From Subdoligranulum sp. (GTDB lineage: Bacteria; Bacillota; Clostridia; Oscillospirales; Ruminococcaceae): a DNA stretch of 38,801 bases. Positions 30,583-38,723 of the stretch are shown here, in pieces (the first letter of the stretch is position 1; every line of letters starts with the position of its first letter). The stretch is taken from NCBI GenBank assembly GCA_014799685.1, contig JAAVHN010000007.1:8034-46834 (forward strand). Direction: 5' to 3'. A model generated the notes under the pieces. That model made no database searches. It was not told the DNA's origin and was given only the letters and a program-made list of their open reading frames with translations. The position numbers and the translations under genes were made by a program.

Positions 30583-32817
30583 TCACTGTTCCGAGAGTTT
30601 GTTCATGCGGTATTCCTTCGGTGTCATACCCGTATATTTTTTGAATTGTCGTAAAAAGGTGTTGATATTGCTGATGCCGACCATCGCACCCACATCGGCA
30701 ATGCGCAGCTTTGTATCTTCCAACAGCTCCACAGCTTTCTGAATACGGAAGTACTGGATACGGTCACTGATGTTCGCGCCGGTTTTGCTTTTGTAGTAGG
30801 TAGAAAGATAGCTTCTGGAAAGATGCAGTGCCTGTGCCAGCTCGTCCATCGAGAACTCGCGCTGATAGTTCTTTTCCAAAAAAGCCTGCACATCGTCCAA
30901 AATGGCATCCTCCGCGCGCGGCTGCGCGGCAGCACACAAAGCAGCACTGCGCACAAAACCGGAGACAAGCTCCCGATAGTCCTGCGCTGTATCACATTGA
31001 GGCAGCGCGTTGTATACACTGCTGCTGTTCACATTTGGTATGTTCTCTTCGCCATATAGTTCTGTTAATGCATGCAAAATTGCGCTCACGATATCTGAAC
31101 ACAGCAGGATCATATGGATATGGCGGATGCCTTTCTCCAGATTATGGGCAAGGATCCGATCGGTAAGTTCGGCTGCCTCGTCCGAATGTCCGTCATGCAC
31201 CAACGCGCGCAGCTGCCGCTCCTGACCGGGTGAAAAAGAAAAGCTGCTTACAGAATCCGGCTCAAATGGCAGCCGCAAAAGCTGGGTGCGATCTTCCACC
31301 AGCGCATATTGCGCCGCATTCAGCACCTGCTCGTATACGCCGGCAAATTCGCCGCTCTCCTGAACGGCGCCGCTTTGGACAATCGTGAAAAACGCATAGT
31401 CCCGTTCGTTATCCAATTGCTTTAAAAGGCTGTGCATGCGCTCATCCAATGTACCGCTCGCAGGCGAAAGGCCCACCTTCGCTACAAATTGTGTTGGTTC
31501 CAGCTGAAAGATCAGCGCGGCGTCGAACAGCTGCGTCAACGCCTGCCGTAAATTTTCCATCAGCAAATAGGACACCGCCGATGGGTCCGCCGAGATGCTT
31601 TCAAGTGTTCCGCTGCGGTAATGAATGCGGAAATAGAGAATGTGAAAGATTCGCTCCGAAGCGTTTTCAGACAGGTCGGGTGCATCCAACTCTACATAAA
31701 TGTTCTTCAACTGCGACTGCAGAAGAAAGCCTGAAAGTGCTGCGTCTTTTTGCGAAATCGTCTGCGCATATTGCTCCCGCTGGCGCAGCATTGTTTCGAC
31801 ATGAGATTGGATATACCGCAGCTCATCCCGGTGTCCAGCAGCGGATTCGTTTGCCGGGAGCATCCGCAGGATATCCTGTACCGGGTGCAGCACACGCCAG
31901 ATGGATACGGCGGCGATTGCAATGACAAGAGCCAATGCTGCCAATGCCGTAAACAGACTGATATACAGACTGTTCGTGATCTGTCCCATCACTGCACTGC
32001 GGGGCAATTGCTTTACGCAGATAAAATCCTCTTGTGCCGAGGTGCGCTGCACGGTATAGCCGCCGTTTGAAACTTCAAACAGCGATTCCGCCTGACCCGG
32101 CAGGACGTCCAGCTCCGGCTCCGGTTCACTGGAATACAGAAGCTGGCCATCCGCGCTGAACAGATAAAAATCACTGGTAAAATATGGGTCCGCATTTGCG
32201 CACAACTGCTCAATGTCCAAAAAGAACACCACAGTGGTGTTGCTTTTCCAATAGGATTTGAATGCTACCGGCAGCAGCACGCCGCCCTGTCCTGATGAAA
32301 AGGCGCTTTTGTGCGTAAATGTCGTTGCCGGATACAACTGCTGAGAAAAGGACACGGTCTTCTCCGCCCGCCAAAAATCCACATGATACAGGTCGCTGAT
32401 ATAATAGCGGGAGAAGAAATCCTTGTCTTCATAGCTGCCCCGCGCAGTAATGATTTCATCGCTGTTTCGGAAAAGGATGGCGTAGCCTGCAAGGTGATCG
32501 ACACCGCCAAGATACAGATCCGCTTTATCATACAGTTCAACTATCTCATAGTTGGAAGGAGCGCCTGTTTTATCCGCCATTCGAAACTGTGTCAGATAGG
32601 TAAGCGCCAACCAGCTGCTGCGGATTTGGGAAAAGCTCTCGTCCAGACGCGCAACGGCGCTGGCCATGCGCTCATTGGCACTGGTCTCGGCCTCACGCGT
32701 CATCGCCTTCATCAGGCGCACATATGAGCCGAGATGAAACGCCGAGAGAATAAAAATTGCGGCGAGGAAGCACGCAAGCAGCTTCAGATTCAGCGAAAGA
32801 CCGCGCAGTTTTTTCAA
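30583..32817 (-). CDS. Membrane-bound AraC-family regulator with extracellular sensor domain
   Basis: A 744-aa one-component regulator. A first transmembrane helix lies near 8-30, a dCache-like extracellular domain follows to about 275, and a second helix near 280-302 is followed by a cytoplasmic linker. The last 100 residues form a double helix-turn-helix AraC domain (FSMDELAQALHLSRSYLSTY, and IADVGAMVGISNINTF with YTGMTPKEYR). The start is TTG at 32817, with AAAGGAG 7 nt upstream; no ATG fits, and a TTGACA-N17-AACAAT promoter lies at 32887-32915. Such proteins sense an extracellular oligosaccharide directly and activate the adjoining ABC transporter operon. It probably controls the operon at 20841-30258 and perhaps the divergent isomerase/nagA operon. 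Confidence 0.88.
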   Translation of the reverse strand: MKKLRGLSLNLKLLACFLAAIFILSAFHLGSYVRLMKAMTREAETSANERMASAVARLDESFSQIRSSWLALTYLTQFRMADKTGAPSNYEIVELYDKADLYLGGVDHLAGYAILFRNSDEIITARGSYEDKDFFSRYYISDLYHVDFWRAEKTVSFSQQLYPATTFTHKSAFSSGQGGVLLPVAFKSYWKSNTTVVFFLDIEQLCANADPYFTSDFYLFSADGQLLYSSEPEPELDVLPGQAESLFEVSNGGYTVQRTSAQEDFICVKQLPRSAVMGQITNSLYISLFTALAALALVIAIAAVSIWRVLHPVQDILRMLPANESAAGHRDELRYIQSHVETMLRQREQYAQTISQKDAALSGFLLQSQLKNIYVELDAPDLSENASERIFHILYFRIHYRSGTLESISADPSAVSYLLMENLRQALTQLFDAALIFQLEPTQFVAKVGLSPASGTLDERMHSLLKQLDNERDYAFFTIVQSGAVQESGEFAGVYEQVLNAAQYALVEDRTQLLRLPFEPDSVSSFSFSPGQERQLRALVHDGHSDEAAELTDRILAHNLEKGIRHIHMILLCSDIVSAILHALTELYGEENIPNVNSSSVYNALPQCDTAQDYRELVSGFVRSAALCAAAQPRAEDAILDDVQAFLEKNYQREFSMDELAQALHLSRSYLSTYYKSKTGANISDRIQYFRIQKAVELLEDTKLRIADVGAMVGISNINTFLRQFKKYTGMTPKEYRMNKLSEQ

Positions 32818-32886
32818 GGCAAGGCTCCTTTCCGGAAAAGCGGCAGGGGATGTCTTTTCTCTATCCTGTTTTTCGTCTATAATGAT

Positions 32887-32915
32887 ATTGTTCCATTCCG
32901 CTGCGGTTTTGTCAA
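32887..32915 (-). promoter_or_regulatory. Promoter of the membrane AraC-type regulator
   Basis: Minus strand TTGACA (32910-32915), 17-nt spacer, AACAAT (32887-32892). Start near 32880 gives a leader of about 63 nt and supports the TTG start codon at 32817. Confidence 0.6.
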
Positions 32916-32964
32916 GAGTATTTTGATTTTGAAGCTCCCCGCACTGCGCCCGCGTACAAAATAA

Positions 32965-33067
32965 GATCCCAATTCGGTTCTGTGTTGCCGCGCGTAAAGG
33001 CCCGGAAAAAGCACGGGCGATTTTTTGAAGACACATCGACCCGGCAATACGAAACCGAATTGGGATC
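32965..33067 (+). promoter_or_regulatory. 103-bp dyad enclosing a terminator-like hairpin, before the isomerase/nagA operon
   Basis: GATCCCAATTCGGTT (32965-32979) has an exact complement at 33053-33067; after a 5-nt unmatched step TTGCCG/CGGCAA (32985-32990, 33042-33047) also pair. In the middle a small hairpin GCCCG/CGGGC (33000-33018) is followed by GATTTTTT. It ends 19 nt before the isomerase start codon. It may be an attenuator leader, a regulator site or a palindromic repeat. No good plus-strand promoter was found upstream. Confidence 0.6.
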
Positions 33068-33086
33068 ATATGAAAGGAAAACCCAT

Positions 33087-33839
33087 ATGGAAACAAGCGT
33101 TACCTCCGTTACATTCCGCCAGAAAAGCATCCCCGAGGTGGCCGCATTGGCCCGGCAGGCCGGGCTGGACGCCATCGAGTGGGGCGGCGACATCCACGTG
33201 CCGCCAGGAGATGAAAACGCCGCCCGGCTGGCCCTTGCCTGCACGCGTGAAAACGGGCTGACAGTCTCGGCCTATGGCTCCTATTACCGCGCCGGCGCAG
33301 AAGAAGATTTCCGGCCCGTGCTGCAAACGACGCTTTGGCTGGGCTGCCGCGTCATCCGCGTTTGGGCGGGGCGCACCGGCAGCGCAGACTGCCCGCCGGA
33401 CGAGCGCGCCGCCATTGCCGCGCGCCTTGCCGCCGCCGCACAACTTGCGGCGCAGGCCGGCTGCACCGTGGCAACGGAATACCACGCCCATACGCTCACC
33501 GATACGCTCGATTCCACACTGGCGCTGCTTGAGGCCGTGCCCGGGCTGCGCACGCTGTGGCAGCCCCCGGTGGGGCTTGCGCCTGGCGAAAACCTCCGCG
33601 CACTGCACGCCCTTGCAGAGAAAATCGAAAATCTGCACGTTTTTTGCTGGACGGACCGCGCAGAGCGCCGACCGCTCGCGGAAGGCGCTGCCGACTGGCG
33701 CACCTATTTTGCCGCCGTACCGCCCAGAGAATGCCCGCGCTACGCCACACTGGAATTTGTTCGGGACGACAGCGCTGCCCGGTTTTTAGAGGACGCAGCC
33801 ACGCTGCGCGACTTGCTGAAAAATTATGAGGAGGAATAA
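33087..33839 (+). CDS. Sugar phosphate isomerase/epimerase-family TIM-barrel protein
   Basis: A 250-aa protein of the AP-endonuclease-2-like TIM-barrel superfamily (sugar isomerases/epimerases such as IolE, IolI and tagatose 3-epimerase). LDAIEWGGDIHV near the N-terminus and CTVATEYHAHTLTDT in the middle carry the family's metal-site Glu and His. It is somewhat short for the family. ATG 33087 has AAAGGAAA upstream. It is co-transcribed with nagA (4-nt gap). The function in the HexNAc locus is unknown; an epimerase or isomerase of a hexosamine derivative is a guess. Confidence 0.78.
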   Translation: METSVTSVTFRQKSIPEVAALARQAGLDAIEWGGDIHVPPGDENAARLALACTRENGLTVSAYGSYYRAGAEEDFRPVLQTTLWLGCRVIRVWAGRTGSADCPPDERAAIAARLAAAAQLAAQAGCTVATEYHAHTLTDTLDSTLALLEAVPGLRTLWQPPVGLAPGENLRALHALAEKIENLHVFCWTDRAERRPLAEGAADWRTYFAAVPPRECPRYATLEFVRDDSAARFLEDAATLRDLLKNYEEE

Positions 33840-33843
33840 CCGT

Positions 33844-35043
33844 ATGCGCATCCGGATCGAAAACGTCACACTCATCACCCCCACAGGCCTTGTGCCGCAC
33901 GGCGCCATCGACGCAGAAAACGGCGTCATTACAGCCGTATACGGCGCGCCGCCGCCCGCGCCGGACGCCGGCATGCTTTGCACCGACGGCGCGGGGCTGT
34001 ACGCCGCACCGGGCTTTGTCGATATCCATCTGCACGGCGGGGGCGGCGTGGAATTTATGAACGCCACACCCGGGCAGGTGCGCGCGGGCTGCGCCGCCCA
34101 TGCGCGCCACGGCACAACGACGCTGCTGCCCACCACGCTGGCCGCGCCGCCTGAACTGACGCTTTCGATGATCCGCGCCGTGCGCGCGGCGCAGGAAATC
34201 ACCAACGAATGTACCATCGCGGGCGTGCATCTGGAAGGGCCGTTCCTCTCGCCCGCGCAGAGCGGCGCACAAAGCCCGGACGCGCTGGCGCTGCCCGCGC
34301 CCGGGCTGTGGAACCGCCTGCTGGACGAATGGCCCGAGGGCGTTCGCATGATGGGCGCCGCGCCCGAGCTTCCCGGCGCGATGGCGCTGGGCGAGGCGCT
34401 GCGGGCACGCGGCATCACCGCCACCATTGCGCACGCGGAAGCAGACTACAACACCTGCATGGATGCCGCCGCGCACGGCTTTACGGATATCACGCACATT
34501 TATTCCGGCTGTTCGATGGTGCACCGCAAAAACGGCTACCGCTTCGGCGGCGTGGTGGAGGCCGGCCTTTTGGAGGACACGTTCACCGTGCAGGTGATCG
34601 CGGATGGCAAGCATCTGCCGCCGGAGCTGCTGCGCCTGATCTATAAATGCAAGGGCGCGGACAAGATCTCGCTCATCACCGACGCGCTGTTCGCCGCGGG
34701 CAGCGACATCCCGGACGGCGCCACGCTGCGGCAGGCCAACGGCATGGAGACCGTTTTGGAGGACGGCGTGATGAAGCTGCCGGACCGGCAGGCCTTTGCG
34801 GGCAGCGTCGCCACGATGGACCGCCTGGTGCGCAACATGGTAAACCTGGCGAACGTGCCGCTTTGGGACGCCGTGACGATGGCCACCGCCACCCCCGCCC
34901 GCGTCGCGGGGCTTGCAGCCCATAAGGGCAAACTTGCGCCGGGCTTTGACGCGGATATCGTTTTGCTGGACGCTGCTTTGCAGGTAAAGGCTGTGATGGC
35001 GCGCGGCAAATGGGTGCACGGCGGATCCGCGGCGCATCCATAA
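33844..35043 (+). CDS. nagA: N-acetylglucosamine-6-phosphate deacetylase
   Basis: NagA removes acetate from GlcNAc-6-phosphate, giving the substrate for NagB. The 399-aa amidohydrolase-fold protein shows the metal and catalytic residues: HLH at 62-64 (VDIHLHGG), Glu131 (HLEGPF), His197 (TIAHAEA), His218 (DITHIYSG), His257 (IADGKHLP) and Asp280 (LITDALFAAG). THIYSG stands where many NagAs have THLFNAM. ATG 33844 has GAGGAGGA across the end of the previous gene, so translation is coupled. A related specificity such as GalNAc-6-phosphate is possible, since nearby NagB and GH20 proteins also deviate. The amino-sugar kinase is not present here. Confidence 0.9.
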   Translation: MRIRIENVTLITPTGLVPHGAIDAENGVITAVYGAPPPAPDAGMLCTDGAGLYAAPGFVDIHLHGGGGVEFMNATPGQVRAGCAAHARHGTTTLLPTTLAAPPELTLSMIRAVRAAQEITNECTIAGVHLEGPFLSPAQSGAQSPDALALPAPGLWNRLLDEWPEGVRMMGAAPELPGAMALGEALRARGITATIAHAEADYNTCMDAAAHGFTDITHIYSGCSMVHRKNGYRFGGVVEAGLLEDTFTVQVIADGKHLPPELLRLIYKCKGADKISLITDALFAAGSDIPDGATLRQANGMETVLEDGVMKLPDRQAFAGSVATMDRLVRNMVNLANVPLWDAVTMATATPARVAGLAAHKGKLAPGFDADIVLLDAALQVKAVMARGKWVHGGSAAHP

Positions 35044-35049
35044 TATAAA

Positions 35050-35070
35050 GGAACCCCTGAATCAATTCAT
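35050..35070. repeat. Possible scar of the palindromic element
   Basis: GGAACCCCTGAAT matches the GGAACCTCTGAAT end of the 28467-28628 element at 12 of 13 positions, followed by a short palindrome TGAATCAATTCA. It sits between the convergent nagA and response-regulator genes. Confidence 0.35.
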
Positions 35071-35081
35071 GAACGTCCCCC

Positions 35082-36614
35082 TCATTCCTCCGGCGCGGGA
35101 GCTGCGCTCATGGCCTTGCGGTAGGCGGTGGGCGTGCGGCCATAGGCGCGGCTGAACAGCTCGGTAAAATAGCGGTAGTCCTTGAAGCCGACCTCCTCGG
35201 CGATCTCGTAGCTGCGCAGGTCGGTGCCCACCAGCAGCTCCAGCGCGTGGTTCAGCCGCACCGCGTTCAAAAAATCCTTGAAGTTGCGGCCCGTCTGCTT
35301 TTTAAAATAGCTGCTGAAATAGAACGGATTCATGTGGATCTGCTTTGCCATCACCTCAAGCGTCAAATTCTCTTTATAGTGCGCCTTGATGTAATCCGTA
35401 GCTTTCACGATATCCTTTTTATCGTTTTTGCGCAGCGCTTCGGCCACCCCGGCGTACAATTCCCGGCAGGTGCTCTCAAACAGCGCCAGCAGCCCGGCAT
35501 AGCTCTTTGTATCGCGGGCGGCCTCCAGCATGCCGTCCACCATGCGCGCGCTGTCGGTTTGTACGCCCAGCTCGGCCATGCGCTCTGTGACGGCGCGCAG
35601 GCAGCTGAGCAGATAAAACACCGCCGCATCCTGGTTGCCGTCCGCCACGGCGGCGCAGGCCGCTTCGTATGCGCGCAGGGTCTGCCACATCACGGCCTGG
35701 TCCTGCCCCATAAACTGTTCGGCGATGCGCGCCTGCAGCGCATGCAAACCTGCAAGATCCTTTTCGGGGAAAACGGCGCCCGAAAGCGGCAGCACCGTAT
35801 CCGGCAGATGCTGCCAGAAGTAAAAGTACTGGCACTTCTGCCGGCATTCCATTGCGAGGGGCGGCAGCTGCGTTGTCTCGCCGGTGTCCTGGCTGTACAC
35901 CGCGCCCACGGCCCAGCCGGTCTCTTCCTGCACCTGTCCCAGCAGCGCACGCAGATACGCTTCGGAATCCCCCGCACCGGAATCAGGCGCCGTCTCGATG
36001 ATCAGATACAGCTCGTTCTGCTTTTGGAACGCGACCCCGCGCCCCTGCGCGCGGGTGATGCGCTCCAGTTGGCTGAGCACCGAAAACGTGATCAGCTGCC
36101 GTTCCATCTCCTCTTTTTCGGCAAGACCCGGCACCGTCAGCGCGGCGATGGCACAACTGCCCCCGTCAAAACGCATCGCGGCACGATACGCCTCGTCCCC
36201 GGCATGCAGCACGGCCTGCCCGGCGTGTACCATACGCTGCTGCGCGCCATCCGGCAGGCATTTGCCCACAGCCTCCAGCAGCGCTTCGCGCTTGATGGGC
36301 TTTAACAGATAATCCACCGCGCCGTAGGCCAGCGCGTCGCGCGCGTAGGAAAACTCCTGAAAGCCGCTGATGAAGATCACCTTTGTGGCCGCGCCTGCGG
36401 CGTGCAGCTCTTTTAAAATCTCGATCCCCGTGCGCCCCGGCATGGAGATATCCAACAGTGCAAGATCGGGCTTGCGGGACAAAATCTCGTGCAGCGCGTC
36501 CAGCCCGTTATCGCAGCAGGCCTCGATCTGAATGCCCAGCTGTGCCCAATCGACCAGCATACAGATGCCCTTGGTGATCACGGGCTCGTCGTCGGCAAGA
36601 ATCATGCGGAACAT
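35082..36614 (-). CDS. Two-component response regulator, YesN/AraC type
   Basis: A 510-aa cytoplasmic regulator. The receiver domain (about 1-120) has acidic residues DDE at 8-10, the phosphoacceptor Asp55 (LALLDISMPG) and Lys in LLKPI. A long linker follows, and then a C-terminal AraC domain (about 405-505; LTLEVMAKQIHMNPFYFSSY and IAEEVGFKDYRYF, ending RTPTAYRK). ATG 36614 lies behind GGGGGAAG and overlaps the kinase gene by 13 nt, so the two are translationally coupled. It probably activates the ABC transporter genes that begin beyond the right edge. Confidence 0.93.
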   Translation of the reverse strand: MFRMILADDEPVITKGICMLVDWAQLGIQIEACCDNGLDALHEILSRKPDLALLDISMPGRTGIEILKELHAAGAATKVIFISGFQEFSYARDALAYGAVDYLLKPIKREALLEAVGKCLPDGAQQRMVHAGQAVLHAGDEAYRAAMRFDGGSCAIAALTVPGLAEKEEMERQLITFSVLSQLERITRAQGRGVAFQKQNELYLIIETAPDSGAGDSEAYLRALLGQVQEETGWAVGAVYSQDTGETTQLPPLAMECRQKCQYFYFWQHLPDTVLPLSGAVFPEKDLAGLHALQARIAEQFMGQDQAVMWQTLRAYEAACAAVADGNQDAAVFYLLSCLRAVTERMAELGVQTDSARMVDGMLEAARDTKSYAGLLALFESTCRELYAGVAEALRKNDKKDIVKATDYIKAHYKENLTLEVMAKQIHMNPFYFSSYFKKQTGRNFKDFLNAVRLNHALELLVGTDLRSYEIAEEVGFKDYRYFTELFSRAYGRTPTAYRKAMSAAPAPEE

Positions 36615-38482
36615 GCGTCTTCCCCCTTTTCCGTCGCCGGTTTGTTTTGCAGATCGCCCGGGATCGTCACCTTGATCACCGTGCCCATGCCCGGCGTGCT
36701 GAACAGGCTGATGCCGTAACCCGGCCCGTACAGAAAGCGCATGCGGTCGTGCACGTTTTTCAGGCCGATGCTCTCCCACTGATATTCATTTTTGCGCCCG
36801 GGCTGGTCGCTTTGCAGCAGCGCCTCGATACCGCGCACCGCCCCGGCCGTCATGCCGACGCCGTTGTCCATCACCGTCAGCTCGATGTCGCCGCCGCTGC
36901 GCTGTGCCGTCAGCCGGATGCGCCCGCTGCCCTGCATGGGCTTGATGCCGTGGATAAACGCGTTTTCCACCAGCGGCTGCAGCACCAATTTCGGGATCTC
37001 CACGTCCATCAGCGCATCGCACGAAAACTGAAATTCCACCTTGTTGTCAAACCGGCAGTTGATCAGGTAAATATATTTTTCTAAAATATCCACCTCGCTG
37101 CGCAGCGGCACCACATCGCTCACCGTTCCGATCAGATAGCGGATCTGGTCGGACAGCGCCTCTACCATACGGCCCACCATCTCGTCCTGACGGCTCAGGG
37201 CCGTCATGCGGATCACCTCGAGGGTGTTGTACAAAAAGTGCGGATAGATCTGGCTTTTCAGCGCCGTCAGCTCGGCCTCGGTCTGCTGGATGCGCGCCAC
37301 ATACACCTGATTGGTGTAGTGCTCCAATTCCTCCGTCATCCGGTTGAAGCGCGCCGTCAGTTCGCCCAGCTCGTCGTTCGAGGTGACGGGGATGCGGTGC
37401 TTGAACTGGCCCGTCTCCACCTGGGCCATCTCGTTCATGATTGTGCGGATGGGGCGCGTGAGGCGGCGGGAAAAGAAGATCGAGCCAATCAAAAGCGCCG
37501 CAAGCGAGGAGAAGATGCACAGATACATCAAATTCCGGATGCTTTTCAGCTGCGTCTCGATGGGGATGCCGCTCAGCCGCAGCCAAATCGTAAGGCCATA
37601 GCCCTCCACCTGCTGCGAAAGCAGCAATCCCTCCTCGGCGGGGGCGTCGAATTCCACATCCAGTGCGCGCAGGCCGGCGCCGATCAGGGATGCATCCGTG
37701 GAGAAAAAGCAGTTCCCGTCCTCGTCCACCACATAGACGGCGCTGTCCGGCGAAAGCTCGAGATGCTCGAATACATTGTTGAATTCCCGCAGGTTCAGAT
37801 CGATGAGCAGCGTGCCCACATAGCGCTCCTGCCCGATGGCGCGCGTCAAATCGTAGTAATTGCGCCCCACGGTGAGCACGTTTTTCGTGCCGTCCGAGAC
37901 GCGGGTATAGTCAAAGCTGTGCGTGGGGAACAGCAGCAGCTTGCGGCTTTCGCGGTCGATCTCCTCTGCACGGATCGCCTGCAAAAAACGCTCGTCGTCG
38001 AACAACGTATTGGTATAATTGCCCCGGTGGTATAAAATAGGCTGCCCGCCTTCGGGCACGTACAGAAAATGCGTAGCCTCAATCGTCGCATCCGTCTTAT
38101 TCAGATAATGCAGAAACAGGCTCATCTCCTGCTCGATGCGGCGCGGCAGATTTTCTTCCTCCGGGAACGCCTCGCCCGTCAGAATCGAGCGCAGCGTATC
38201 GAACCGCTTGTAATCAAAATGGAGCACCCCGTCGGAGCTGTAGTCATAAAAAAAGCAGAATTTCGAAAGGTTGTTGCAGGCATCCAGCTGCGTCCCGATG
38301 GAGTAGGCGGCATACGAAAGCGCCTCTTCATAGGTCTCGCGCAGGCTGGCGCGGTACGTGTCGACCATGCGGTTTTGCATCACCGTCACAAGCAGGCCGA
38401 CGGGCACGATGCCCACCAGCATGATGCATACCGCGAATTTGACAAACAGGCTTACCCGCACGGGCCGCTTTTCCCGGGGCAT
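36602..38482 (-). CDS. Sensor histidine kinase, YesM type
   Basis: A 626-aa membrane kinase. Transmembrane helix 1 near 12-35, an extracellular dCache-like sensor region, helix 2 near 315-335, a HAMP domain (SRRLTRPIRTIMNEM), then His_kinase with phosphoacceptor His415 (SQIYPHFLYNTLEV) and an HATPase_c domain (VLQPLVENAFIHG, VMDNGVGM, GIGLKNVHDR-like IGLKNV). GGAGGAG stands 8 nt before the ATG. It is coupled with the response regulator. Such pairs sense extracellular sugars. Directly upstream is the end of a sugar permease gene. Confidence 0.93.
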   Translation of the reverse strand: MPREKRPVRVSLFVKFAVCIMLVGIVPVGLLVTVMQNRMVDTYRASLRETYEEALSYAAYSIGTQLDACNNLSKFCFFYDYSSDGVLHFDYKRFDTLRSILTGEAFPEEENLPRRIEQEMSLFLHYLNKTDATIEATHFLYVPEGGQPILYHRGNYTNTLFDDERFLQAIRAEEIDRESRKLLLFPTHSFDYTRVSDGTKNVLTVGRNYYDLTRAIGQERYVGTLLIDLNLREFNNVFEHLELSPDSAVYVVDEDGNCFFSTDASLIGAGLRALDVEFDAPAEEGLLLSQQVEGYGLTIWLRLSGIPIETQLKSIRNLMYLCIFSSLAALLIGSIFFSRRLTRPIRTIMNEMAQVETGQFKHRIPVTSNDELGELTARFNRMTEELEHYTNQVYVARIQQTEAELTALKSQIYPHFLYNTLEVIRMTALSRQDEMVGRMVEALSDQIRYLIGTVSDVVPLRSEVDILEKYIYLINCRFDNKVEFQFSCDALMDVEIPKLVLQPLVENAFIHGIKPMQGSGRIRLTAQRSGGDIELTVMDNGVGMTAGAVRGIEALLQSDQPGRKNEYQWESIGLKNVHDRMRFLYGPGYGISLFSTPGMGTVIKVTIPGDLQNKPATEKGEDACSA

Positions 38483-38662
38483 GGCGCTTCTCCTCCCTTT
38501 CTCTTGTCCGATCCGTTCCGGCAGAATTTCTCAACCGGCACAGGCAATGCTGCCGGCACATGTGCGCAAATCACATTAAATGAAAATCTTTTTCGGCAGC
38601 CGTATCACACTTCTCAAAGCTTGCCATCGATCTGCATATTGCCAATTCTGAAAACCGCCATA

Positions 38663-38686
38663 GGCGCGGGCGAAGCCGCCCGCGCC
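38663..38686 (-). repeat. Stem-loop after the right-edge permease gene
   Basis: GGCGCGGGCG (38663-38672) pairs perfectly with CGCCCGCGCC (38677-38686) over the loop AAGC. TTTATT follows on the plus strand and TATGGCGGTTTT on the minus strand, so it could terminate the permease transcript on the minus strand only weakly. It divides the permease gene from the kinase gene. Confidence 0.6.
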
Positions 38687-38723
38687 TTTATTGTACCATA
38701 TCGCTTTGATTGCGCGCAATGCG

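Noticed and set aside
33496-35037. A 513-codon minus-strand open frame
   Set aside because: Antisense to nagA and the isomerase, which have full motifs and ribosome-binding sites; composition is shadow-like (Arg/His/Ala rich).
38560-38576. Crp/Fnr-like site ATGTG-N7-CACAT upstream of the kinase gene
   Set aside because: The half-sites are short, the spacing is wrong for TGTGA-N6-TCACA, and no promoter could be placed beside it.
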